Position numbers and translations under genes: made by a program. Of a DNA stretch of 64,000 bases, positions 44,738 to 53,092 are shown one piece after another; the stretch's first letter is position 1, and every line of letters starts with the position of its first letter. Under the pieces are notes generated by a model, which made no database searches, was not told the origin of the DNA, and was given only the letters and a program-made list of their open reading frames with translations. This DNA is from an uncultured Fodinibius sp. (GTDB lineage: Bacteria > Bacteroidota > Rhodothermia > Balneolales > Balneolaceae): NCBI GenBank assembly GCA_913057775.1, contig CAJXOG010000001.1, positions 186,001 to 250,000 of the forward strand. The letters run 5' to 3'.

Positions 44738-46120
44738 TTATTTTTCAAGCACCAAATAACTATGAGCATCGAGCGTTACTCCTTCACCGTTCACTGTAAT
44801 ATTTTCTCCGCCAAATACATCGGTATAATCAGCAGTACCATCAAGGTTCGGGAACGAAATATTCTGCTCGCTATCTTCGAAATTAAGGATCACAAAAACT
44901 TCATAGTCTCCTTTTACTCGTTTATAAGCATATGTTTGTCCCGCTGATTCGGTAGGTACAGCAACAAATTCACCGCCATACTGACCATTCCAGAGTGCTT
45001 CATTGCTATCTTTCAGCTCAAAAAGCGTCCGATAGAAATCCTCATACTCATAATCCCCCCATTCAATGGGATCTTTTTCAAAAAACTCCAAACGCTTATC
45101 GAGACCATCTTCCTGTCCACTGTAAACCAACGGCATACCATCAATAGTAGCAGCCATAACAGCAAAGTTTTCGAAATTATCACCGAATAGTTCCTCATCT
45201 GTTCCATTCCAAGAATTTTCATCATGATTGGAAGTAAAATAAAGTCGGTAGGCATGGGCCGGGAAACGCTCCTCTTCTTGGGCCATATACTCCGTAATAA
45301 CACCAACAGAGGTATCGCCCTGGGCAATCTCAGTTGATAGATGAAAGTATTCCCAAGTGTATGTTGCATCAAACCAAGGGTGCATATCGGGTGTATTCCA
45401 CTCGGCCAGCCAGAAGAAATCTTCTTTTGAGTCATTGACTTCCGGAATAGCTTTTTTCCAGAAATCCAGCGGAATATCATGTCCTGCGTGATCTACCCGA
45501 TAGCCGTCGATATTGGCCTCTTCTATCCAGAACTTCATTCTGTCGATCATTTTATCCCAGAGCTCCTTGTTTTCGTAATTAAGCTGGGCAATATCGGTCC
45601 AATCGGCCTCATAGGTAATCGCACCAGTAGAATCTTTCATATAATACTCGGGATGCTCGTCTACCCATTCATGATCCCACGCGGTATGATTTGGAACCCA
45701 ATCTAAAAAGAGTTTCATATCATGCGCGTGAGTCGCCTCAACCAGATCCTTAAAGTCCTGCATAGTCCCAAAATTGGGATTCACCGCTTTGTAGTCCTGA
45801 ATAGAATAGTAGCTTCCGAGCTCCCCTTTTCGCTTTTCTTTGCCGATGGGATGAATAGGCATTAGCCAGAGGATATCAACGCCCATTTCCTTTAGACGCG
45901 GAATATGCTCTTCAAACGCTTTGAATGTGCCCTCTTCGGTATATTGACGGATATTAACCTCATACATGTTGGCGCTTTTCGACCATTCGGGGTGTTCAAT
46001 ATGATTTCGAGCCTGAACATCCTCTTCTATCGATTCAGTGCATCCCAACGTTAGTAACGATACGGAAAGCAATAAAAAAACTGATAATATCCTGATATAA
46101 AATGGTGAACGATTATTCAT
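44738..46120 (-). CDS. GH13 alpha-amylase-family lipoprotein
   Basis: The 460-residue GH13 enzyme is anchored by a lipid at Cys27 (LLTLGCTES). It has a compact barrel without an N-terminal binding module. The catalytic triad is Asp210 (GYRVDHAGHD), Glu240 (FFWLAEWN) and Asp300 (FTSNHDENSWN); a C-terminal beta domain ends the protein. With the MFS carrier downstream (44 bp) and maltose phosphorylase upstream (30 bp) it probably trims oligosaccharides on the periplasmic side. Product specificity cannot be read from sequence. Confidence 0.92.
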   Translation of the reverse strand: MNNRSPFYIRILSVFLLLSVSLLTLGCTESIEEDVQARNHIEHPEWSKSANMYEVNIRQYTEEGTFKAFEEHIPRLKEMGVDILWLMPIHPIGKEKRKGELGSYYSIQDYKAVNPNFGTMQDFKDLVEATHAHDMKLFLDWVPNHTAWDHEWVDEHPEYYMKDSTGAITYEADWTDIAQLNYENKELWDKMIDRMKFWIEEANIDGYRVDHAGHDIPLDFWKKAIPEVNDSKEDFFWLAEWNTPDMHPWFDATYTWEYFHLSTEIAQGDTSVGVITEYMAQEEERFPAHAYRLYFTSNHDENSWNGTDEELFGDNFENFAVMAATIDGMPLVYSGQEDGLDKRLEFFEKDPIEWGDYEYEDFYRTLFELKDSNEALWNGQYGGEFVAVPTESAGQTYAYKRVKGDYEVFVILNFEDSEQNISFPNLDGTADYTDVFGGENITVNGEGVTLDAHSYLVLEK

Positions 46121-46150
46121 TGCGGTGTGATTTTAGTTGATCTTAAAATA

Positions 46151-48472
46151 TTATTTACTCAATACAGGTGTTGATATTACAATTTCTTTATCTTGAGATA
46201 TCTCGTATTTATCTCCATAAACATAACATGTTGATCCACTGCCCTTTTCACAGGTTATAATAACTTTTTCCGATTCAACACGAACATTGAGTCGATTACC
46301 CTTGTGTAGAATCTTAAACGAATAGGCCTTCCACTCCTCAGGCAGTGATGGTGAAAAATGGAGCTGTCCTTCTTTGGCACGTTTTCCGGCAAACCCCTCC
46401 ACTATCGACATCCAAGTACCCGCCATACTCGTGATATGCAACCCCTGGTGTACCTCCTTGTTGTAATCGTCCAGATCGAGGCGTGCGGTACGCAAATACA
46501 GCTGATAGGCCTTTTCACCATAACCAAGCTTTGAGGCAATTATAGCGTGAATACAGGGCGAAAGCGATGATTCATGCACCGTTCGGGGCTCATAGAAATC
46601 AAAATTGCGACGAATGGTATCTTCATCAAAGTGATCCTCAAAAAAGTACAGTCCTTGTACCACATCACCTTGTTTAATAAAACACGAACGCAAAATTCGA
46701 TCCCAAGACCAATGCTGGTTAATTGGGCGCTCGCTCTTGTCAAGCTCGCTGGCCGTTCGCTGGACTTTATCAAGGTAGTTATCCTGTTGCAGGAAAATTC
46801 CGAGATCCTCATCTTCTCCGAGATAAACCCGATCCAGAATATCTTTCCAGCGTTCGGTTTCGGCACCTTTGTAAGAGGTTTTTTGTCGGATTTCTTCAAA
46901 CCGTTCCGGAGATTCATCGCGCACTTTTGCAATGGCTTCTATCGTGTAGCGCATACACCAGCAGGCGATGTACGAGGTGTACCAGTTATTATTGATATTG
47001 TTTTCATACTCATTAGGTCCGGTAACGCCCAGCATAACGTACTGCTGGCGCTTTTCGGAGAAGTTAAACCGCTGGCTCCAAAATCTTGAAATGGCAATTA
47101 ATACCTCGAGTCCGGCTTCTTTGAGGTACGAGTCGTCGCCGGTATGACGGATATAGTTGTAAATAGCATAAGCGATAGCGCCATTACGGTGGACTTCCTC
47201 AAATGTAATTTCCCATTCGTTATGGCACTCCTCTCCGTTCATCGTTACCATCGGATACAACGCTGCCCCATCGGTAAAACCGAGTTTTTCAGCGTTTTCA
47301 ATCGCTTTTGGCAAATGACGATAGCGGTACCATAACAGTTGTCGAGCCACCTCATTGGGAGCTGTATTCAGATAAAAAGGCAAACAGTATGCTTCAGTAT
47401 CCCAATACGTACATCCGCCATATTTTTCGCCCGTAAATCCTTTAGGACCAATGTTCAGGCGTTCATCTTCACCGGTATAAGTTTGGTACAGCTGGAAAAT
47501 ATTGAACCGGATCCCCTGCTGGGCATCCTTGTCACCATCGATATGCACATCGCTACCTTTCCAAATGTCGTCCCAGCGATCGGTATGTTCCTTCTGTAAC
47601 TGTTGATAACCGACTTTTGCTGTATCACCCACTGCTTGCTTAGCATGCACATGTAAGCGCTTACGATCATGATTCAAAGAAGAAGCAATAACTGCATATT
47701 TGTGGAGTTGAACTTCGTCATTCTCTTCGACTGGAATTTCATACGATTGGTCAACATACATCGAAGAAACAGAAGTCGTTGTATTAATATCCAGGGACTC
47801 ACCATTTTTTTGAATAGCATTTTTCATCGCTGCCGACACATGAAAATCAAGTTTTTTCGTTTGTGTTGTTACCACTCCGCCATTTTCAAAAGAACCCTGA
47901 GTTCCCTCATCCCAAAATATCTCATCATAGTTGGCATCCTCATTGTACACTTCTCCGTTGATATAGGGCGTTAGCGTAATAGTACCCGAAAAGTTCAGAG
48001 CTTTAATACAGTATTCTATAGCTCCTATCTCAGTGCGTTCCATGCTCACAAATCGACATGCTTCCACCGCAACTTTATTTCCGTTTTGCAGTTCAGCAAC
48101 AAAGCTGCGTTGCAACAAGCCATGTTTCATATCCAAGGTACGGGTAAAATCGGTGACCGTACATTCAGCAAGATCTAATTGCTCACCGTTGATGTAAACA
48201 TCAATACCGATCCAATTGACAGAATTGAGAACTTTTGCGAAATACTCGGGATAACCGTTCTTCCACCACCCTACTTTTGTGGGATCAGGATAATAAATTC
48301 CCCCGATATAGCTGCCCTGCAGCGAATCGCCACTGTAATGCTCTTCAAAGTTGGCCCGCTGCCCCATATGTCCATTACCAATACTGAAAATACTTTCTGA
48401 TGATCGCTGGCGCTCCGGATCAAACCCTTCTTCAATAATTTTCCATTCGTCAGTTTCCAGATACTTATCCAT
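46151..48472 (-). CDS. GH65 maltose phosphorylase
   Basis: The 773-residue cytoplasmic inverting phosphorylase converts maltose and phosphate to glucose and beta-glucose-1-phosphate. GH65 landmarks are an N-terminal super-sandwich (about 1-270), a linker and the (alpha/alpha)6 barrel. The barrel contains KYGGCTYWDTEAYCLPFYL (350-368) and the catalytic acid segment EECHNEWEITFEE (414-426; Glu419 or Glu421), plus a phosphate-loop region near HESSLSPCIHA. The partner beta-phosphoglucomutase lies 25 bp upstream. GH65 also includes trehalose and kojibiose phosphorylases; maltose is favoured by the starch context. An exact operator-like core lies inside the gene at 47651-47666. Confidence 0.9.
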   Translation of the reverse strand: MDKYLETDEWKIIEEGFDPERQRSSESIFSIGNGHMGQRANFEEHYSGDSLQGSYIGGIYYPDPTKVGWWKNGYPEYFAKVLNSVNWIGIDVYINGEQLDLAECTVTDFTRTLDMKHGLLQRSFVAELQNGNKVAVEACRFVSMERTEIGAIEYCIKALNFSGTITLTPYINGEVYNEDANYDEIFWDEGTQGSFENGGVVTTQTKKLDFHVSAAMKNAIQKNGESLDINTTTSVSSMYVDQSYEIPVEENDEVQLHKYAVIASSLNHDRKRLHVHAKQAVGDTAKVGYQQLQKEHTDRWDDIWKGSDVHIDGDKDAQQGIRFNIFQLYQTYTGEDERLNIGPKGFTGEKYGGCTYWDTEAYCLPFYLNTAPNEVARQLLWYRYRHLPKAIENAEKLGFTDGAALYPMVTMNGEECHNEWEITFEEVHRNGAIAYAIYNYIRHTGDDSYLKEAGLEVLIAISRFWSQRFNFSEKRQQYVMLGVTGPNEYENNINNNWYTSYIACWCMRYTIEAIAKVRDESPERFEEIRQKTSYKGAETERWKDILDRVYLGEDEDLGIFLQQDNYLDKVQRTASELDKSERPINQHWSWDRILRSCFIKQGDVVQGLYFFEDHFDEDTIRRNFDFYEPRTVHESSLSPCIHAIIASKLGYGEKAYQLYLRTARLDLDDYNKEVHQGLHITSMAGTWMSIVEGFAGKRAKEGQLHFSPSLPEEWKAYSFKILHKGNRLNVRVESEKVIITCEKGSGSTCYVYGDKYEISQDKEIVISTPVLSK
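47651..47666. promoter_or_regulatory. Operator-like palindrome inside the GH65 gene
   Basis: ATGTAAGCGCTTACGA contains the perfect 12-bp palindrome GTAAGCGCTTAC, the idealised centre of the two susC operators and the lacI upstream site. It encodes part of HDRKRLHVH in the GH65 enzyme, so it may be chance or an internal roadblock or looping site. Other AAGCGCTT cores in the window (in pyrE and glnN) lack the flanking bases. Confidence 0.4.
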
Positions 48473-48497
48473 AAATCGTAATCTTGTTACTTATCCG

Positions 48498-49160
48498 TTA
48501 ATTCTCATTAAGTTTTTTAAATAGCTTTTCAGGGGTCAGGCCAATAAAGTTAGTAATAACGAGATCAGCATCACCCAAATACTCTTCGGAACCAACACCC
48601 ACGCTAATAAATCCTCCATTATTAGCCGCTTTAACGCCCGAAGCGGCATCTTCAAAGACAATTGTTTTTGAGGGATCTGCATGCAATGCTTTTGCCCCTT
48701 TCAAAAACACTTCCGGATCAGGCTTCGTGTTATTTACTTTATTTCCGTCGATAATTATACCGAAAGTATCGTTCAGCTGGAGATAATCAATTATATAAGG
48801 GGCATTTTTACTTGATGATCCGATTCCCAGCGGGATATTCATTTCTTGCAATGATTCTAAAAACTCCGGCACACCCTCCAGGATATCATCGGGCGTTAAT
48901 TCGGCAATAGCATCTTGGTACCAGCCATTCTTTTTATCCATCAGCCGTTGAATCTCCTCCTCGGGCAATTGACGGTCATCAAGAGCTAAAATCTTTTCAA
49001 TAGATTTTCGCCGACTCACCCCTTTGAGCTGCTCATTAAATTCTTTACCGAAGGATATTCCCAGGGATTCAGCAAGTCGCTGCCAGGCTTTAAAATGAGC
49101 GTCAGATGTTTCAACGATAACGCCATCCAAATCAAAAATACATGCGTCAGGGCTGATCAT
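48498..49160 (-). CDS. pgmB: Beta-phosphoglucomutase
   Basis: The 220-residue HAD-superfamily enzyme interconverts beta-glucose-1-phosphate and glucose-6-phosphate. The nucleophile motif FDLDGVIVETSD supplies Asp10 and Asp12. The phosphate-binding SSSKNAP, Lys in NTKPDPEVFL and the acidic EDAASGVKAA complete the HAD motifs, and the helical cap carries the family's QLKGVSRRKSIEKIL. It sits between lacI (55 bp) and GH65 (25 bp), the normal partnership that feeds maltose phosphorylase product into glycolysis. Confidence 0.95.
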   Translation of the reverse strand: MISPDACIFDLDGVIVETSDAHFKAWQRLAESLGISFGKEFNEQLKGVSRRKSIEKILALDDRQLPEEEIQRLMDKKNGWYQDAIAELTPDDILEGVPEFLESLQEMNIPLGIGSSSKNAPYIIDYLQLNDTFGIIIDGNKVNNTKPDPEVFLKGAKALHADPSKTIVFEDAASGVKAANNGGFISVGVGSEEYLGDADLVITNFIGLTPEKLFKKLNEN

Positions 49161-49215
49161 AAATCACAAAAAATAATTTAACATTCTCTTTCTTAAACAG
49201 CAGATAAAAACCTTA

Positions 49216-50235
49216 TCAATTTTCTTTTTTTGCTTCTGTTTCAGTAGAAGAGCGCAGAATAAGCTCAGGTGCAAAAACCTTATGCTCTGGCTCTGACTCC
49301 CGATTTTTCATTCTATTCATTAGTTTTTTGGTAGCCAGCGTGCCCATATCGTACATAGGTTGACGGATAGTCGACAAGCCAATAAAATTCGAAATCGTTA
49401 TATCATCATAGCCTATTATAGGTATCTCCATCCCTTTTTCATCCATTGCTTTCATTGCACCAACAGCTTGGATATCAGAAGTGCAAAAACAGGCATGGGG
49501 CGGATTGGGCAGCTCCAACAATTTAATCATCGCCTCGTAGCCGTTCTGTTCCGAAAAGCCATCGCGATACATGGAATCTCCCGTTACAATAAGATCTTCA
49601 TCAACTGAGACACCCGCCTCGTTAAGTGCCTTTTTATAACCTTCTATGCGCTGCCTTCCGGGTTTTGAGGTCTTCATGGCACTTATCATAGCAATGCGGG
49701 TCATCCCGTTATCCAGAAAATAGTGCATTGCTTTTTCAATGCCCTTTTCGTTATCGACGGAAACAGAATCCATTCCGGGATAGGATTCATCAATAAGTGT
49801 AATTGGCATATCATAATTTTGCAGCTGCTCAAGTTCGGTATCCCGCAAATGGGTCGAAATAAAGAGATAACCATCGGCCCACTGGCGCTTGATAATATTT
49901 TCCACTTGGGAAAACATATTATCATTCCCATTGCTTTGCACATTAAAAATATTCAGATCATAATTGTACTTGGATATTTCATCCTGGATACCTGCCAACA
50001 CCTCCATAAAAAAGTAATTGGACAAAACCGGCACCACCACCATAATAATATTCTTTTTCTTTCGCGCCAGTCCCTGTGCGTAAGCCTGTGGATAATATCC
50101 AAGCTCGTCAGCTACTTTTAATACTTTCTCTCTCGTTTTATCCGCAATACCAGCACTATCATTAACAACGCGTGAAACAGTGGCTATACTTACACCCGCT
50201 TTTTTTGCAATGTCATATATTGTACTTCCAGCCAA
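49216..50235 (-). CDS. LacI-family transcriptional regulator of the starch/maltose locus
   Basis: The 339-residue regulator has an N-terminal helix-turn-helix (about 4-25: STIYDIAKKAGVSIATVSRV), a hinge and a sugar-sensing domain. Translation starts at TTG (50235), with AAGAGGAAT as ribosome site about 8 nt upstream; TTG is needed because STIYDIAKKAG must lie at the extreme N-terminus. A palindromic operator sits 46-65 bp upstream, implying autoregulation. The related operators before susC suggest it controls both arms of the locus. Maltose or a maltose derivative is the expected effector, by context only. Confidence 0.92.
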   Translation of the reverse strand: MAGSTIYDIAKKAGVSIATVSRVVNDSAGIADKTREKVLKVADELGYYPQAYAQGLARKKKNIIMVVVPVLSNYFFMEVLAGIQDEISKYNYDLNIFNVQSNGNDNMFSQVENIIKRQWADGYLFISTHLRDTELEQLQNYDMPITLIDESYPGMDSVSVDNEKGIEKAMHYFLDNGMTRIAMISAMKTSKPGRQRIEGYKKALNEAGVSVDEDLIVTGDSMYRDGFSEQNGYEAMIKLLELPNPPHACFCTSDIQAVGAMKAMDEKGMEIPIIGYDDITISNFIGLSTIRQPMYDMGTLATKKLMNRMKNRESEPEHKVFAPELILRSSTETEAKKEN

Positions 50236-50280
50236 TTGATTATTCCTCTTAAATCCAGATTAAAATGAAAGTTTATATAA

Positions 50281-50300
50281 AAATGTAAGGGCTTACATTT
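50281..50300. promoter_or_regulatory. Palindromic operator before the maltose lacI gene
   Basis: AAATGTAAGGGCTTACATTT has 9-bp perfect arms around a GG centre. Outer bases ATGTAAG/CTTACAT match the susC operators; only the centre differs (GG for CG). It lies 46-65 bp before the TTG start. A weak promoter just upstream on the minus strand (TTG, 19 nt, TATTATTA) would place the transcription start at or within this site. Confidence 0.75.
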
Positions 50301-50402
50301 CTAATAATAACTAATTTCAAGGATTTCGCAACTTCTCATTCATACCCCAAAAATAAGCCTGCAGAGTTGTAAAACGGCATTTTTGAAAAGTGCTATCTCT
50401 TT

Positions 50403-51674
50403 TTAAAAATTCTCAAACACATGCACGAGCGCGCGAGCTTTAATTTGGGTTTCTTCCCACTCTTTTTCTGGATCTGAATCACCGGTAATTGCGCCCCCTA
50501 CTGCGTAATACAAATAATTATTTTTTATGATCGCTGTTCTAATTATCACATTAAAATCAAAATCTCCGGAAGGAGTTATATATCCTATCGCACCGGAGTA
50601 TATACCCCTCTTATAGTCCTCAAGTTCTTCAATTGAATTCATTGCACTTATTTTAGGAGCTCCTGTCATCGAGCCCATCGGGAAGCAGGCCCGCAGAATA
50701 TTGACAGGATCTTTTTCTTTTGCTTTGGCAGCAACAGTAGATACCATCTGATGCACCGTACCAAATGACTGAATATCAAAAAGAGCTGGCACTTTCACGG
50801 TACCCTTTTCAGCAATTTTATTTAAATCATTCCGAACCAAATCAACAATCATCAGGTTTTCAGCTTGCTCTTTCTCGGATGAAATCAACTCTTTCTTTAA
50901 AAACTCATCTTCATCGGTGGTTACCCCCCGTTTTGATGTTCCTTTAATCGGCTGCGAATAAACGGTTTTTTTCTCCTTTCGAAGAAATCGCTCCGGTGAC
51001 TGACAGCAAATCGAAATGTCAGCAAGTTGTAAAAAGCTTCCAAACGGTACGGGACCTATTTCCCGCATCTTTTGATACAACTGAAGCGCAGAACCTTTAA
51101 AAGGTGCTTTCATTTGATGCGAAAGAGTAATTTCATAAAAATCTCCCTCCGTAATCAAAAACTGCGACTTTCTAATTTTTTGAGTATAGGATTCTCGACT
51201 TGTCTGTGATTGCATGCTTTCAAGCTCACATTCTTCTTTAGCTGAAATTCCCTGTTCAATTTCAGCCTCTTTGGGAATTTCGCCACGCATTACCTCTACC
51301 TTTTCAGATTGATGATCGTATCGCAACAAAAATCCGGGTACCATAAAATACATATCCGGAGCTCCCACCGGGTCTGCATTAGATGAGCTTAACCGTTCGA
51401 TATGATTCTTTAAATCATATCCCAAATATCCAAATAACCAGTCATCCACCCGGTTTCTAAATGCCTGCAATGCTTGCCAAGGATTTTGGCTGTACTGCTT
51501 TTTTTTAGTACCGCTGATCTCAAAAATCTGACCGTCATACGCTTTAATTATTCTCTCCGGCTGCGCTGCCAAATATGAAATCTGGGATGAAGGGTGATCT
51601 TTAGACTGTGACTCCAACAAAATTACATCACCCTGAGAGGCAAAATAATTTATCAATGAAAGCAGATCAGCCAT
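50403..51674 (-). CDS. pabB: Aminodeoxychorismate synthase component I
   Basis: The 423-residue chorismate-utilising enzyme makes 4-amino-4-deoxychorismate for folate. The key motif YSQPIKGTSKRG carries the PIKGT lysine that distinguishes PabB from anthranilate synthase (PIAGT). Other conserved parts are GDFYEITLSHQ, CFPMGSMTGAPKI and YAVGGAITGDSDPEKEW. It is 5 bp after pabC in one operon. The glutamine amidotransferase subunit PabA is not in the window. Length is typical for a stand-alone PabB lacking the long N-terminal tail. Confidence 0.93.
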   Translation of the reverse strand: MADLLSLINYFASQGDVILLESQSKDHPSSQISYLAAQPERIIKAYDGQIFEISGTKKKQYSQNPWQALQAFRNRVDDWLFGYLGYDLKNHIERLSSSNADPVGAPDMYFMVPGFLLRYDHQSEKVEVMRGEIPKEAEIEQGISAKEECELESMQSQTSRESYTQKIRKSQFLITEGDFYEITLSHQMKAPFKGSALQLYQKMREIGPVPFGSFLQLADISICCQSPERFLRKEKKTVYSQPIKGTSKRGVTTDEDEFLKKELISSEKEQAENLMIVDLVRNDLNKIAEKGTVKVPALFDIQSFGTVHQMVSTVAAKAKEKDPVNILRACFPMGSMTGAPKISAMNSIEELEDYKRGIYSGAIGYITPSGDFDFNVIIRTAIIKNNYLYYAVGGAITGDSDPEKEWEETQIKARALVHVFENF

Positions 51675-51679
51675 CCCAT

Positions 51680-52558
51680 CTACGATTTTAAAAATTTTGT
51701 GTTAGCTTCACGAAAAGCAGTATACCGATTTTGTAATTCTTCTATGGCAGAATGATCAATATCAAACTTTTCATCCTCGATTGTTTCCACAGCTAAGACC
51801 TCTCGGACTGAGTTGCATATCCAAACGGCATCGGCGTCCAAAACATGATCAAGGGAATATTTCCCCTCTCGACACTTCCATCTATTACTTTCTTCTATGA
51901 TATCCAAAATAATTTTTCGAGTAATACCGGGAATAAGATCACATTCTTCATCGGGCGTAAATATTACATCACCCTTAATCCAAAAAATATTAGCAATGGT
52001 TGTCTCTGATATAAAACCATCGATCGTTTGCATCAGGGCATCATCCCCTCCCTTGTCCGCGGCTTGCTGAGCAGCCAAGATGTAGTTAATTCCGTTTGTA
52101 AACTTTGTTGATGACGGCATCGATTGGGAAGGGATGCGCCTTTGATCAACAATAGTTAATTTTGGGGGAGAAAAATCATCGGGACAAGCTGAAGCAGTTA
52201 TAGAGTAATGTGTGCTATTATCATCTTTTGGATGATAGCCCCGCTGCCCATCTCGCCACACTTGTAAACGGATGATAGCATCTTTATGTATCAGCTGTTG
52301 CTTTTCCAGGAGCTTCCATAGCTGATCTCTGAGTACTTCAATCTCTAAATCGGGTTCTGCTGCCATCCCAAGTATATGCATTCCGGAATGCAAGCGAGCA
52401 ATATGGTCTTCAAGGAGAAAAGTTTTTCCATGATAGGTTCGCAAAGTCTCAAAAACGCCATCCCCGTACATTAGTCCGCGCGAAACCACAGGCACAACCG
52501 GCTGGTCCGCCGGAGTGATCCTGCCATCAAAAATAAGCCAGTTATTGTTGGTTTCCAT
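51680..52558 (-). CDS. pabC: Aminodeoxychorismate lyase / class IV aminotransferase
   Basis: The 292-residue PLP enzyme of fold type IV likely releases pyruvate from aminodeoxychorismate to give p-aminobenzoate. The N-terminal SRGLMYGDGVFETLRTYHGK and LEDHIARLHSGM, the PLP lysine in SSTKFTNGINYILA, and the C-terminal ISETTIANIFWIKG with LIPGITRKIIL fit the family. D-amino-acid or branched-chain transaminases share the fold; adjacency to pabB decides the call. Its start overlaps the preceding thioredoxin-fold gene by 17 bp. Confidence 0.85.
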   Translation of the reverse strand: METNNNWLIFDGRITPADQPVVPVVSRGLMYGDGVFETLRTYHGKTFLLEDHIARLHSGMHILGMAAEPDLEIEVLRDQLWKLLEKQQLIHKDAIIRLQVWRDGQRGYHPKDDNSTHYSITASACPDDFSPPKLTIVDQRRIPSQSMPSSTKFTNGINYILAAQQAADKGGDDALMQTIDGFISETTIANIFWIKGDVIFTPDEECDLIPGITRKIILDIIEESNRWKCREGKYSLDHVLDADAVWICNSVREVLAVETIEDEKFDIDHSAIEELQNRYTAFREANTKFLKS

Positions 52559-53090
52559 TGTTTATAAGTACCCGTAAGCTGTCGTATTGACGGTCATCCG
52601 AATATCCTAAGAACACATGCTTTAGGTCAAGCTGTTGATCATACACAAATTGAACAGGTAATCCGGGCATATTGAATTCTGAAAACTGTCTCGATCCTGC
52701 CACAAAATGAAAGGGAAACTGATGCTTCTGGATATACTGCTCCACCTCTTGCTTTTGAAGTCCAACAGCGGCCGCCAAAACCTGGACGTCATCTGGATGT
52801 TGCTGCTTAATTTGGGCCAGTTCGGTATGCGATTTCAGCGAAGCATTCGACCAGTTCGACCATAAATCCAAGACAATATACATTCCTTTGTAATCGGATA
52901 CTTTTACGCTATCATCTGACTGAATATTAGTCCACCAGGTTGCCTGAAGGGAATCTTGGGCAAACATGCGCTGCTTAAAATCAGATTTTTCGGCGGTGCG
53001 GTTGCTAACAATAAAATAGGCAATCAGGGAGGCGGCCACTATGGCAACGATCAGCAAAAAGGTATTAAAATATTTGGGATCTATACGCAT
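52542..53090 (-). CDS. Membrane-anchored thioredoxin-fold (TlpA/redoxin-like) protein lacking all cysteines
   Basis: The 182-residue protein has one N-terminal transmembrane helix (about 9-28) and a thioredoxin-like domain on the far side of the membrane. The strand VLDLWSNWSNASLKSHTEL corresponds to the TlpA-type WATWCxxCRxxxPxL, but both active-site cysteines are serine (Ser81 and Ser84) and the whole protein has no cysteine. The cis-proline loop is kept (MPGLPVQFVYD). It therefore cannot do dithiol exchange and may instead bind or chaperone a partner. It lies 2 bp after a GH13 gene and overlaps pabC by 17 bp. Function unknown. Confidence 0.8.
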   Translation of the reverse strand: MRIDPKYFNTFLLIVAIVAASLIAYFIVSNRTAEKSDFKQRMFAQDSLQATWWTNIQSDDSVKVSDYKGMYIVLDLWSNWSNASLKSHTELAQIKQQHPDDVQVLAAAVGLQKQEVEQYIQKHQFPFHFVAGSRQFSEFNMPGLPVQFVYDQQLDLKHVFLGYSDDRQYDSLRVLINNGNQQ

Positions 53091-53092
53091 AA

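Noticed and set aside
46574-47089. A 171-residue plus-strand open frame inside the GH65 gene
   Set aside because: Fully antisense to conserved GH65 barrel sequence; no independent signal.
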